Positions 1-12,126 of a stretch of DNA of 64,000 nt are shown piece after piece. The notes below the pieces were generated by a model, which worked only from the letters and a program-made list of their open reading frames with translations, did not search any database and was not told the DNA's origin. Both the position numbers and the translations under genes were made by a program. The first letter of the stretch is position 1. Each line of letters begins with the position of its first letter. Origin of the DNA: Lophium mytilinum (Eukaryota > Ascomycota > Dothideomycetes > Mytilinidiales > Mytilinidiaceae); contig MU004184.1 of the NCBI GenBank assembly GCA_010093605.1, positions 577,897-641,896 of the forward strand, given 5' to 3'.

Positions 1-1234
1 CGAATCCTGCGTCCTCCATCAGCCTTGTGAATGTCGTCCCACCAGTCAGTGGTCGTCCGTTGGCACCCGTGTCCGAATTTGGCACTCCTAGGAAGCTCGG
101 AGCGGGCATCAAGACGTCAATCGTCTCAGTGCTGCCACTCCTCTCAGGCCCTGCTCTTCGCTTAGATCGGGATGAGCGAGATGAGCGGGAAGTAGGTGTG
201 CGAGTTGGGGTGGTATAAGGATCGCGCGCCGCAGAGCCACCTGGGCCGAGCTTAGGAGATTTAGAGAAGAGAGCACGAACTCGCGGAGTTGTTGTCTGAG
301 CGCGAGGCGGCGATGGAAACTGGTTCATTTTGCCGCCGGTGGTATTGCTACGATTCATGTTGATGTTCGCATTCGCGAGAGACATGCCGACCGTGCCCAT
401 TTGCATCTCCGTGTCGCGTGCGGGTGATTGTTGGCTGGCTACACTAGCGCTTCCACGACGCAGGAAGTCGGTGCGTGCTGCATAGACAGGATCGTAGATG
501 GGATCGGAGACAGTGCGAGCGACATGGCCAAAGTCACCACTGTAGCGATTCTTGGCTGCTTCGCGGCGTTTGTTGATGAGCCAGATGATAGCGACGGCAA
601 GGATAGCGCCGAGAAGCATGCCTGGGAAAAATCCGGCTACGACTGCTTTGGCAGGGAAGCCAGAGTTGGAGGGGGGTGCGGTGGTGGGGATGGGGGGACC
701 GGATACAGCGGTCTGGGAGGACTGTGGAAGAGCAGTGCCAGTGCCAGTTGCAGAGGCAGTAGGTGATAAGGAAGAAGATGCAGAGGCTGCAGAAGATGGT
801 TTGGAGACGGCGCACATGCCACCTTGGCATCCGTAGCCCAACGGACAGCATGAGCTACCGCATGTCTCGAGCTTGAGGTCGGTAGTGTTGGCCGTGTGTA
901 TTTGATTGTCGGGATGTTTTGTTGCGTCGAGCTGGGTCACATCACATGTGATGGGTTGGATGAAGCCGCAGTCCTGGCCGGCAGGACAACAGATGGCGGA
1001 GATTGAGACAGTATTATTGATCGAGAGGCATTTCGAGTCGGTAGGACAGCAGAACTCGGAGGGAAAGGATGCTCCGCATTGCGAGAGGCCAGAATTCCCT
1101 CCACACACTGTCTCTCGCTGTATTAGACCCACGGACTGGGCAGCGGAGACGGCGGCGGCGAGGGCGGAGGTAGCGGGGACGGTGGTGGATATTAGACAGA
1201 TGAGAGATAGCTTCTGGAGATTGGACGAGAACAT
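1..1234 (-). CDS. Cys-rich secreted/type I membrane protein, 3' end missing
   Basis: The frame is open from an ATG at 1234 to the left edge (411 codons), so the C-terminus lies outside the window. Residues 1-26 form a hydrophobic signal peptide. About 100 residues with many cysteines follow, including a CCPLGYGCQGG segment, then a Ser/Thr/Pro-rich linker and one membrane helix (around VVAGFFPGMLLGAILAVAII) followed by basic NKRR. The cytoplasmic tail is Ser/Arg/Pro-rich and looks disordered. This is the architecture of a fungal wall-anchored or sensor-like surface protein; I do not recognise the family and assign no function. No intron is needed in the visible part. It is divergent from the gene starting at 1793. 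Confidence 0.75.
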   Translation of the reverse strand, partial: MFSSNLQKLSLICLISTTVPATSALAAAVSAAQSVGLIQRETVCGGNSGLSQCGASFPSEFCCPTDSKCLSINNTVSISAICCPAGQDCGFIQPITCDVTQLDATKHPDNQIHTANTTDLKLETCGSSCCPLGYGCQGGMCAVSKPSSAASASSSLSPTASATGTGTALPQSSQTAVSGPPIPTTAPPSNSGFPAKAVVAGFFPGMLLGAILAVAIIWLINKRREAAKNRYSGDFGHVARTVSDPIYDPVYAARTDFLRRGSASVASQQSPARDTEMQMGTVGMSLANANINMNRSNTTGGKMNQFPSPPRAQTTTPRVRALFSKSPKLGPGGSAARDPYTTPTRTPTSRSSRSSRSKRRAGPERSGSTETIDVLMPAPSFLGVPNSDTGANGRPLTGGTTFTRLMEDAGF

Positions 1235-1792
1235 GTTGGCAGCAGGACAATAGCCCACGAGTATGATTATAAGAAGAAATATATGAACAAAGACACAGAC
1301 ACAATGGGATTTTTCTGTCTTAGGGCGATGATAGTCGAGGTCGAAACACGAAACGATCGAGAAAGAACATGGCGGGCAGCACAGCAGTATATAGAGATAC
1401 GAAAATAGAGTCGACCTACCTCACGGCCGTGGCATCAGGCTCTGAATGACGGTCTGTCGCGCGATGTGCAGGCCCAATAGGCCGCCGGATGTTCTGGAAA
1501 TAGCCCATTCTTCGCGCCGAGTGGTGTGCAGCGTCTGGAGAGCGAAGCAGCTAACCGTGCACCAGCGGCAGGTGACTCTTCACATCGTGTGGCTATGCTT
1601 TTGCAGGTCGCTGAGAGGGTGAAACGCTGGCACCGCGGGCGGCTCTGCTGTATCATGTTGTTTGCAGCGAACAGCGACGACGCCCCGTGAGTGGCCCGCA
1701 GCTCTGGCGTCTCATCCCGAGTCGGCTAGCGCAACCTGGGACGACCAGAAATTGTTGCATCGCGACTCTAACCACCACAGCACACCCACGCC
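1235..1792. other. Divergent intergenic region
   Basis: 558 bp between two divergently transcribed genes, presumably holding both promoters. No convincing coding potential, RNA gene or repeat was seen. Confidence 0.6.
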
Positions 1793-3065
1793 ATGATAAT
1801 ACAGCCTACCCTCCGCCTGCCCCGGCACCTGTTCCGATCCGCAGATCGTGCTGCAGTACGTCTCCCGCCCAATGCAATGCGGCCGCTGTGGTGGCCGCCC
1901 TCTGGAGCCCGACTGACGCGGCTACGTTTTAGAGATGCTTCTCGCAGAGCGCCCCGGCGCGGGCCCACAAGATGCCTGAGTTGAACCATGACAAGGACAT
2001 GCGACGAGATGGCATCAGGGGGCTCTACTCGCCCGATGGCATTGCAATTGCCTGGGTCGAGTACCATGGCATGCTGCTGAACAAGCTCAACTTCATGACC
2101 GCCGGTACGCCTCCGCACTCCCGAGCCCGCACCACCCATTACGACCTGCAATGTTTGCCAATTAGAGAGGGCATGTGCTGATATCTGGATACAGGGGGCG
2201 AAGAGGAGAACTGGGAGCCCAAGAAGCTGCTGATACACTACGCCCGCGATCCCACCAACGCCGCCATATTCAACCTCGCCTCCATGGCCTGGAACAACCA
2301 CTTTTTCTTCAAGGGAATAGTACGCCTACCCTTCCTTCTACTCACCCCCTCTCCGAATCCTACACATCCACAATTACCAGACTTCGCTGACCGCCCCAGT
2401 TCCGCGCCCCCTCCCCCAAGAAGAAGGATGACCCCCCTCCCACCCCCCCTCCCATGCCCACCACCCTCGCTACCACCCTCGCCAGCGAATTCGGCTCCAT
2501 CCAAACCCTCCGCGACGAGTTCCTCGCCACCGCAAACTCCATGTTCGGGCCGGGCTTTGTCTGGCTCGTCAAGACGAAGACAGGCTACAACTCCAGCTTC
2601 CGCATCCTGCCCACCTACATGGCCGGCTCGCCGCTGGCCGGCGCCCACTACCGGCGCCAGCCCGTGGACATGAACACGCAGAACGGCGACTCGGCCGCCA
2701 GCCTGGGCCTCAGCCGCGCCGAGCTGGGCAAGATGGGCGTGCCGACAAACTCGGTCGGCGCCTTTGGCGCGCAGAGCGCCAGCTACGCCAAGCAGCCGAA
2801 GCTCGCGTACGGCGGGGTGGATGTGACGCCTCTGCTATGCGTCAGCACGTGGGAGCACTCGTGGCTGCGCGACTGGCGCGTCGGCGGCGTAGTCGATCCT
2901 AATGATCCTGATGGAGTTGTTGGACCCACGGGCAAGGAGAACTTTTTGGCTGCGTGGTGGGATCGGATTGACTGGAAGGTGGTGTATGATCTTATGCAAG
3001 ACAGCGCGACGTCGAGGCAGGGCTCAACGAACAACGACCGCGCCTTTGCCTTCAACAGGTCGTGA
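1793..3065 (+). CDS. RSM26: Mitochondrial small-subunit ribosomal protein with Fe/Mn-SOD fold (mS42/Rsm26 type)
   Basis: Exons 1793-1855, 1933-2104, 2195-2319 and 2400-3065 give 341 residues; intron 1 is GTACGT...CTGAC...TTTTAG and phases match at every junction. The N-terminus is Arg-rich with RCFSQSA, a typical mitochondrial presequence end. The body follows iron/manganese superoxide dismutase order: an alpha-hairpin part with ASMAWNNHFFF, then the C-terminal half with GPGFVWLV, CVSTWEHSWLRDW and the NFLAAWWDRIDW block. In fungi such SOD-like proteins (mS42/Rsm26 and mS43/Mrp1) are structural parts of the 37S mitoribosome and not enzymes. The choice of mS42 over mS43 rests on overall resemblance only. 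A Pro-rich insert follows intron 3. Confidence 0.8.
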
Positions 3066-3765
3066 GAGACGAAAACCTGGCGAGGGTGGAGGTGGGTCTG
3101 TGAAGAGGAGATCTCGTGTACAATACCGGAATCTTTGGAGGCAGGCGAAAACAAGACTTGGAGCGGGCGTGAGGGCTGCATATGCATGGAGCTGTTGTAC
3201 TGATACAGTAGAGATTCTCGCTGTTGTATTCATAGATGCCCTGTACAAAATCAAGATCTTTCGTTGCACACACCACGATCACAGCTCCGAAGAACCATTT
3301 AAACCCACTCAAATAACTCCATTCAGACGCCACCGCTAAACCCAGCCGCAGCAGCACGTTCGATCCATGCATACTACGTACCATTCAGTCCGAATCCATG
3401 CTATGCCCTCCATCCCATCGCAACCCGGCTTTGCAGACTCCACCGGCTCTACGCCATCGCTTCCGAAAACGCCATGCCAATGCAGTGTCTCTCGCCCCAA
3501 CTAAAATCATAGGTGCTCGCTAATGCCAATGCCCAAAATCCCCCATATCCAGAAACTGAAATCGAAAAAATAGCCAGAACCCCTCGTTCATTCATGAAAG
3601 CTCAAACGCAAAGGCAACTCGCCTTCTATCACTCCCAACTTCTCCCGCCCGGTTTTTCCGCTGAACAGCACGCAGAACGAGCGTCGTCTTTGGGATCTGA
3701 GCAAAAGAGAACCATATCAGCAAGGCTGGTGGGAAAAGGGGTTTCCAAGGCCTAGCCAGTCCTGT
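3066..3765. other. Convergent intergenic region
   Basis: 700 bp between the 3' ends of two converging genes. Only short unsupported ORFs; it presumably holds both 3' UTRs. Confidence 0.6.
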
Positions 3766-6700
3766 CTAGTACGCTCTCCGATCACCAGCACCCACAACCT
3801 GCATCGGACTCACCCCTCTCGTCCCAACACCTCCCACGCCAGCTCCCCCGCCTCCGACACCCACACCAGCCGCGATGGGGTTTTCGTAGCCCGCTAGTCC
3901 TGCGCTCCCTCTACGTGCAAATGCCCCATACGCATTCGGTGGTGGGGCGAAAGCGCTCTGCGGCGGAGCAAAAGCCCCTGGCGGAGCGCCTATATTGCGA
4001 TTGCTCCTCCTTCGACCAAGCGTCGGTTGCTGCGGCGACGAGGCAGGCTGGTGCGTAGGATTGCTGCGGACAGACGTGATGGATTCGTTGGAGTTGGAGC
4101 GGGAATGCATCGGGGCGGGGAGAGCAGAGGAAGGCGCTGTTTCGGCTGGGGCAGAGTTGGTGTCGCGGGTTGGTAGACTCTGACTTGGGCGGCGGGCACC
4201 GGCCGTAAAGGGGTTGCGGGTTTGCGTTTGAGCTGTGCCAGGCTGATAAGTCCCTAATTCGCGAGCCCGGTTGTTGACCAGCTCGCGCGCGAGGCTGAGG
4301 CGCTCGTCCTCGGTAAGACGGGGTCGAACTGCAGGAGTAGGAGCGATGCCTGGTGACGGTGGTTGGCTTGGAGGTCGCGCTAAATCGCTGGCGCGGAGGG
4401 TTCGTGTCGATGCTTGGTTGTTGAGGCGGCGACTGGAGGCCTGTGGACGCAAATTCTGCCGAGACTCTCGGGGCCGCATCGTCTGCGGTGAGTTGCCACC
4501 ATCGTGGATGTTGACCCTAGAGGCTTGTTCTCGGAGACCCCTACGGGAATTGCTTGCCCTGAGCGTTGCTACGGATGATTGATCTCTCAGAGCAGTCCTT
4601 GAAGGGCGGTTTCTAACGACGCCTTGTGGGCCGCTGTTGACGTATGTAGCCCATGGATTTCGAAGAGGCTGTGTTGGGTTGCCAAACATACGTGCGCCAA
4701 AGTTCAATCCGACGCCTGGTGTAGAGAGGCCTGGGAATGATGGCGACAATCCTGCAGATCCCCGTCCTGCGCCGAACGTTGGTCGTGAACTAACACGACT
4801 CGGCGGGCGATCGATCATGTCGACTGAAGCTGCTGTCGCGGCTTGAGAGATAGAGTTGACAGATGACTGAGAGGCAGAGCGGACTGAGCTCGCAGGTGTA
4901 AGCTGGCCAGACGAGCTTCCGGTGGAGGCAATGGAGGTTGCACGTTCTACAGGAATGCTACTATTCCTTCCCACAACTTCGGATGCCGAGGACAGATTCG
5001 GAGTGAAGCCTGACCTAGATGCTTGAGATGGTGAGCCGCGTACGGCTACACCGCCATTCAAGGAATTATCCATGGACGGCGTACGCAATCGTGCAGGTGC
5101 AGCACGAGGTATCGAAAAAGGAGAGAACGGTGGTGCAGGACTTGCTTGGGCACTGTTACGATTCCTATTTGCAGTCCTCGGTCGAGCGATTGGAGTCGTC
5201 GAACGAAGCTGCTCCAAGTAATCATAGGGTGCCCCGACTCTCTCTGTTTCGCGGAGATCGGCCAAGTGCGAAGCAAACATCCAGCTGATTCTCGGGTCGT
5301 ATTCCTGCTGACGAGCTCGAGCAGTTCCACGACGTCGCTGTGCTTGCTGCGAGGTGTCAGAGTTGTCGTCGGTGTCAAGCTCAATGGCATCGGTTTGAGA
5401 GGTTCCGCGATTAGCAAACCGGCTTGTAGAATTATTAGAGAGAGAACCTGTTCGCATTTGTACCCGAGATTGGCGAGGCCGTAGGGTATTCGAGCTCATA
5501 GTAATGTCCCCATCGCGGTCCATGTCAGAGTCGTCGTCGTCTGCTTCACCATCTTCATATGTAACCGTCGCATTAGATAGAACAGAGGATCTTCGTCGAA
5601 GGCCGCGCGACCCATCTAAGAGCCGGTTGTTGCCTGTGCGGGAGGGCGGGCGGATTGGGGCGTTAGGCCGGGGTCGATCTGCAGTAGGCGTTAGAGAACC
5701 ACCGATTCGAGCTCTATCATTGGAAATCGCAGTCGGCTCCCACCCAACAGTCGTCCTTCCCCCATCGCTATCATCATCATCTTCCATCTCCTCATCCGGC
5801 CCGTCGTGTGCAAGAGGTGACCATCCGGCCGCTTGAAGCAAGGCCTGTGTATCCTCGTCCAGCTCATGGTGAGCAGATGCCTCGGTAGAAGTTGACGAAG
5901 GCGCTTGTCTTGTGCCGTTTGCTCGGTTCAATACGCGCGCTTGTTGACGACGTCGGCCAGCTGGGATTATTGGACCCTCGTCCTCATCGTCCTCTTCTGT
6001 AGACTGTGACATGTCTGAAGATGCCTCGGACTCAAGAATCCGGCGATTTCGTTGCTGTCGATTTGGAGGTGGTTGAGGCTGTGGAGTTTGCGAGGCTGTG
6101 GAAGCAGTGCCAAGGGAACCGCCTTCATCATCTTCGATAAAGTCGTTCATGGAGGAGTCCTCGTCGTAGTCTTCCTCATCCTCTTCCTCCACCGTGTCCA
6201 TCTCCTCGGTCAGCATGTCGGAAACTATGCTCGCGCTATACGACGGACGTCTGCTGCCGGCCTCACTATGGGTCAAGCGGCGTTGCGGCATGCGCCTTGG
6301 AATACCTCCCGCAGCTAGGAATCGCTGCATCATGAACGATTGGTCGTCGTCGGGGTAGCCCTGTCCCCATGCCCCCAATTCCTCGTCGTAAGGGTCCCAT
6401 ACATTGCCTTCGTCGTCCATTTCGAGTTCTGCATCGAGGTCTTCTCCGGACATGTCGTGTTCAGACAGCTCATCCATGTCGCTGAAGCCTCCAAAGCTGT
6501 CACCCCAGGTAATTTCCCCGTTGTCGTCGAACATGGCGCCACATCCAGCACATTCTCCCCCTTCAAGCTCCCATGCGCACCTAGGACACCTCTCGATCCC
6601 ATCTTCTTCGTCTCGGATTATTCGGAGGCGGTCGCTTGGGCGTTGCTTGAAGCATCCCTTGAAGAGTCCGCCAGTTCTGGAATCGGTGTTGACCTTGTCC

Positions 6701-7312
6701 CGTTGCACGATGTCTGCTTCTTCCTTCTGCCACTGTTTGTGCTGCTCCAAAGTCTCGCCGGCAGGCAGTAGTTCGGCTCGGTTGATAAAGATGTGGGTCA
6801 TGTCTCGAAGCTAGATTGTGCGAGTTAGAAGAATACTTGATTCTAGGCCTGGCTTGCTTACAACATATGCTGGCGCTGGTGCCTGAGTGACGACGGTTCG
6901 GCAGTCGGGACATGTTTTTTTAACCTTGTTACTGACGAACCAAGTACAAAGACACTACGGATAATCAGTATGGTGTCAGAGTCAAGTAGTATGTGGGAAC
7001 TGACGCTGTAGCAATATGTATGCCCGCAAGAGATAATGTAGGGCTCGTAGAATAGCCGATCACATATTTTGCAGGTGACGTGTGTGCGAAGACTGTCGAA
7101 GTCGGACTTATAGCTGTTCAGCTGCTGTTCCCAGAGTTAGCTCGCCGTCCACGCCAATATGAGGGGCACCCGTCTCATCACGCCTCACTAACCTCTTCAG
7201 TCTTGCTCGGTGTTGGGGCTTCCTCTGGCTTCTTCTTAGGTGGTGCTTTTAGGCCGATTCCTGGGGTGTTCTGAGCCGAACTCAGCCTCCGAGGTTTCGT
7301 GTTGGAGGCCAT
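3766..7312 (-). CDS. RING-finger E3 ubiquitin ligase, large acidic/disordered (Psh1-like N-terminus)
   Basis: Exons (minus strand) 7312-7193, 7124-7005, 6954-6862 and 6810-3766 join in phase to give 1125 residues. Residues about 55-105 form a C3HC4 RING: CKIC, then SCGHTYCYSCLCTWF, then CPDCR. The spacing and the CGHxYCxxCLxTWF core resemble yeast Psh1, the ligase for the centromeric histone variant; that link is by resemblance of the RING only. A second zinc ribbon (CPRC...CAGC) lies near residue 190. It is followed by long acidic Asp/Glu tracts, then several hundred Ser/Arg/Pro-rich residues that are probably disordered. Orthologues in filamentous fungi are usually called RING finger domain protein (Znf1). 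All introns are 50-68 nt. The substrate is unknown. Confidence 0.85.
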
Positions 7313-8442
7313 GGTTTGTTGGTGGTGCTGTGAGGCGCTCGGCTGCGCGGAGGAGGATGGACTGAGGCCCGAATCTGGTTCGGGGCACGTTGCCCAGATG
7401 CGGAGATTGTGGGAGGATTGATACTGTGAGATGTCGTCCGCAACCCCCAGGGTTGGGAGATAGAGCTCTGGGCAAGGTCGTGGGTATTGAAGAGGTTAAT
7501 CGGCGGAGGTGTCGTTTAACGATGCCCAGTCTCATCACGTGAGCGACTAGCGTGGTGAGGCCACTTCTGCCCAGGCTCACGAAACTACCCAGGGCTTCTC
7601 CGCAACCTCAATCACGACCTTCCATGCGGCCTGCGAACTGCTTGCTGAAACGCCGCTTGACAATAATCTCCGTCAGTCCATGGATGGAGGGCCAAGCACC
7701 AGCCAGCCCTACGCGCCTAGGGCAAACTTCTTCATAGCCGCCGAGCGTCGACTATTCTATTCTAATGGATGGACGGCCCGTTACCGCTTCGTCGAGCCGC
7801 TGCACAGCACGGCCCGCCGCCACTAGACTTCGTCCTGGCATTTCCCTGGCAATGCTCTCCTCGTAGCGAGATAAGACGCTTCTCGATGAGGGATCCGGTG
7901 ACACGCTCGATACCGCAGTGCCCCCGCATGGCTCAAAGATAGCAACCACGGCATTCCCGAAAGCGGCCGCTGCTGATCCGACCCAACGGGATCGTTTACG
8001 GGCACTCCGAAGATATCAGTGTCACAGGCCAATGTCTATATATCTCTCAGCTTCGGCCGCTTCGCCTTGATCTGCGAACGCCTTTGACCAAGACGTATCT
8101 CATCCAAACGATTCCTTATCTCGCTGACTCAGTGTACAAGTCTCAATAAAACACGAAGCTTCCAACAAATCATCACGTCCAAATCGCTAGCAAGTGCACG
8201 TGTTTGTGATGACATCTATTCGTAAAATCGACCGTCAACACCAATAGCACCTAAGCACCACCTGGGCACTGTCCCCAAAAGCGTCTTTCGATAACCGCTA
8301 GAGAACCCAAGGAGTCTCTCCACCGTCGATCGCCAATCGCAAGCAAAAATCATGATCAATTTGAGAACATCGCAGTACCGATTGTCCAAGCACCATATCT
8401 CCACAGCAACATCATACAAGAGCGAAACCACCATTCTTACCA
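7313..8442. other. Intergenic region upstream of the RING gene
   Basis: 1.1 kb between the RING gene 5' end and the oxygenase 3' end, both minus strand. It should hold the RING promoter and the oxygenase 3' UTR. No gene, RNA or repeat recognised. Confidence 0.55.
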
Positions 8443-9697
8443 TTACTCAGCACGAGCACGCTTTGTCGGCCGCTCGTCCGTCTCCTCGACTGGCTCGTCA
8501 GGGATCTCGTCAATGTACCCGGTCATGACCTTGTCCTCTTCGACGATTTCTCCGTTTGTGTGCTCCAAGAAAGCCAACTGCTCCGTCATCCATTTCTTCA
8601 GAGCGACAGTATCGATCTTCTTGCCGGCGCGACGGCGTTCGCGAAGCTCTTTAAGGCGCACACGGGTTCGCTCCTCAAGATTTTCAAGACGATACTCTGC
8701 GAAGTCGTAGTAGAGCCTCGAGAGATCGGATATGGGACGAACTGTCCTGAGCTCCGTATCGTCACGAAGGAGCGCAGACTTAGGCCGGAAAGATGTGACC
8801 GAAGTGATGCGTTCCTTAGCACCTAACGCACGAAGAGCTTGGTGGGTGATGTATCGACCCTGTAGGACCACCGCGCAACCCTTGATATTATCTTAGCTGG
8901 GATTCACTCAAGCCGGAGATGACGACACTTACCATCTGCGGTCCGCGGACCTTGATGATACCCCCAGTACCAGTTCGCAGTGCAGTCTCTCCACCGACCA
9001 TGTTGGTGCAATCACTCAACATCAGCACGCAAACGAAAGGGTAGCTATCGTTGTGCCATCCGACCACCGGCTTGTCATCCTCCCAAGGGCAGCCAGCGAT
9101 GCCTTCGTCGTCTGCAAAGAACTCCTTCTGCTTGTTGATCATGCCGATCTCAGCATTTGTCTCTTCGTCACTCTTCACTGAGAAGTTGATGTGGCCGATC
9201 TCGTAGTCGAATTGAGGGACGAGGTCAACACCAGCAATCTTCGAAATGATTGAAAGAGTGTCTGGGTTGCTCCAGGCGTCGTAGGTAAAGGGAGCATATC
9301 TTCGATATGTTAGCTGAGAGTACTATCACATTCGAGCTGACTTCAGAGTAGATACTTACTTAGGTGCGTAGCCCCTGAGCTGCGATGCAGCAATGTTGCT
9401 ACGGTACGTACACTTGTCCAGGACCTCCGGCTTCATGATCTCCGAACGCATCCGACGGATAGCCTCTTTTGAGAAGAGAGGGAATGGCTGAGAGACAGCG
9501 ACGGGAGAAACACCGCAATCATCAGCATAGCCAAGGTCCTTCATCATCACCACCTCGCTGGGAGGGGAGAAGTTGAGATGCTTCTTGGAATCGAACTCCC
9601 CGGATCCTGCTGTTTGTGGCGTCGCCACATTTTCGATGATGGGCCTGAACTTGGGGATAGGGACAGCAGCCATGCTCTGTGTGGCGACGGCAGCCAT
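8443..9697 (-). CDS. 2-oxoglutarate/Fe(II)-dependent dioxygenase-like protein
   Basis: Exons 9697-9360, 9299-8933 and 8880-8443 splice in phase (introns of 60 and 52 nt) to 380 residues. The start MAAVATQ was chosen because the longer upstream frame reads like untranslated leader. The proximal metal ligands are the HxD in VGWHNDSYPF (about His195/Asp197); the distal His is in GRYITHQALR (about His248), followed by a conserved Arg that would bind 2-oxoglutarate. GGETALRTGTG lies between them. This order is that of the double-stranded beta-helix oxygenases. No membrane segment or secretion signal is seen. The family is common in filamentous fungi but substrate and pathway are unknown to me. The C-terminus ends in a charged KRARAE tail. 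Confidence 0.75.
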
Positions 9698-12126
9698 ATT
9701 GGAGTGCTTGCGTTCCTTGCGGTTCTGTGGAAGAGGTCCGTTAGGACGACGAACGAAACATTGACCAATAATGTAAAGCCCTGCGAAGGCGAGTGGTAAC
9801 TCTACAGAGAAAAGAAAGAGAAGGGCTACAGTTGCAGAAAGATGGTGGATTGCAGAGTTGAGTGGATGTATGTGTGTTTTGGTGGTGATGTGTGGGGGGT
9901 AGGGGAAAGGATGATGGGAAGACTCGGGGTTCAACGGTACAGGAAGAGATATTTCTAGGGCAGGAGATGCCAGGAGCAGATGAACTGGTCGTTGAACTCG
10001 CTCTGATCCGCACCGGGCTGTTTCAAAGACTCAACGCAAGAGGCGTCGAATGCAAAGCAACACGGCGGAGACCGAGTAAGGGGCAGATGATGGTTCAACG
10101 GGGAGGTAGGACTTGGGGGGAGCAGTTCGCCACGCGGAGACGATGGAAGCACCAACTTCAGCGTACCTTTTAGGAGGTTGACGTTACAGTGGGATGAAGA
10201 GTTCCGACAGCAGGTGTGCTGTATATGATATGGAGATTACAATGGGTGGGGCAATGAGGTAAGTCAACCAGGAGAGATGGAAGCGTCAAATGCTAACTCA
10301 ATCGTCCAAGGTTCTGTTGTAGTCACAACTAGATATAATGGTGGCGAGGAGGCGACGGACGGTCATCCTTTATAGTGTCGCTCCTACCGCTCTCCTATCT
10401 TCGGATTGCATGGCAGCGCAGCATCACGGGCTACTCTGCATGCTGGGACGGATTTAGTCGGCTGAGCAGGCGCTTTCCCAGGTGAGCGTCAGTTCCAAAT
10501 TGACAGCGCAATCCTCGCTCAAGCCCCTCCACACCTCAATCAAATTCTCTGACTGGCTGACATAGTGACCTTGCGGTGGAGAAAATGCTTCGAGGCCGTC
10601 TTCTCCACCGTAGTCGGGGCACGCGGCCTTATCTTATCGTCCACCACCCGAATCCTCGCAGCCGCCCGGGGATCGACCAGTCAACGCCATGAGGCATCAC
10701 GATCGCAATCGCCCATCCTAAGGATTCATGGAAGGTCGCAGCGAGTTGTCCGAACAGCAATGTGAAGCTCTGCGAAGCCTCTACTGTCTACGGAAAGTAT
10801 TTCTCCTCCAGGAAGCCGGCGTGCCCTTTCCGCCGCATCATTCGAGTCCAGACGTTCGCGGTTTGTCAGACCTGAAACTATCGTCAGGACGTACAGGAGA
10901 TGATCCCAACACGCTGCCGCAAATGTGGAGGCGATGGAACCATGGCGGTATGCTGTCTCCATGACCAGGCTCGCGTTGACGTCGGGAGGAGCAATAGCGC
11001 ATTCACAGCCGAAGGAGCAGTGGGCATTGGCTCTGGGAGCACACGATAAAGACACGTACATCAAAAGTGGAGGCGGCGAAGGCGAGGTGTGGAGGACTAG
11101 AGTTGCGATGACATGAATGTATCATGGCGGAGAGATGAAGGCTCAAAAGCGCCCGGGGATGGGAGGACTTGTTGCCTGAAAACGGGGAAGCGCAAGCCCC
11201 AAGAACGATCAGCTCGGATGGCTGACAACGACCATCGCGACTATCAGCCACAGCGATAGTGACTGATGTGCCGCTAGCCGGGGCTCCAGAGATATCCAGC
11301 CTCCTCCGGGCTCGCCTCTGCGCTTGCACATGCGCCGCCAAGCAGAAGAGTGGTGCTACAGCGCTGCACAGGCTGTTGAAGCGTCAAGGTCCGCTGCACT
11401 GTGCCATCGAGATGAGCATGCAGCGTCCCCAGCGGCGAATGGGCTAGTTCCCGCTTGCCACGCCAGCTTGCAATTGGCACAGCAGCCCCCGACCGCTGCA
11501 GCATCTCCAGCAACGAGAATAGTCATGGGCCCAGGGCTTTCGGGGTTGGTAAGGCATCACTGCAGCATCCTGGGGAAGTGCAAACGAATGGTCGCCCGAG
11601 TGGTGCTCCCTGGTGCTCCCTGGTGCCTCTTATGCTGGCCGACCAAGGCGCACCGACGGGACGAGACCAGCGGGGAAGAGCAGCATCATATGAACGGAGC
11701 AGGTAGATAACCGTTGCAAAGCGCGTGCCTCATCCGATAACGGCGCGCAATCTTGCTGCCATTACCTCATTCCCATTATTGAGATGCTTCGTGCTGCTTG
11801 CTCGAGCGCGCTGCTTTTCTGGCTTGCTGCCTGCTGCCAGGTACACAGCGTGCAGCGTTACACAGCAAACGGCCGCATCTGCCACATCCCAATGCGAGTC
11901 TACTCTGCTGAGGTCCCAAGCGATCCCAGAGGCCAGTGGATCTGCGCTTAGGGCAGCCCGCTGAGTGGTGGGGAGAATCTGGCCACGCCCTGCCACGCGA
12001 GAGGCGGCCTACTATCGATAACGACTAGCGCGACGGCGCAACCTAAAGCTTGGAAGAAGCTACCGACGCAGCGACGGCAGCTACGGAGCCAGACCGTGCT
12101 GCTCTCCCAAACCAACGACGCGCATC
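9698..12126. other. 2.4-kb region without recognisable genes
   Basis: Neither strand shows a long ORF with codon continuity, recognisable domains or consistent splice sites. A short tandem duplication of TGGTGCTCCC is at 11601-11626. The left part should contain the oxygenase promoter and the right part the COX23 promoter. A 35-codon frame beginning at the ATG near 10587 has an Arg-rich mitochondrial-like start but cannot be extended. Confidence 0.5.
11601..11626. repeat. Short tandem repeat (10-bp unit)
   Basis: TGGTGCTCCC is present twice and then partly a third time, in a gene-free region. No function implied. Confidence 0.8.
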
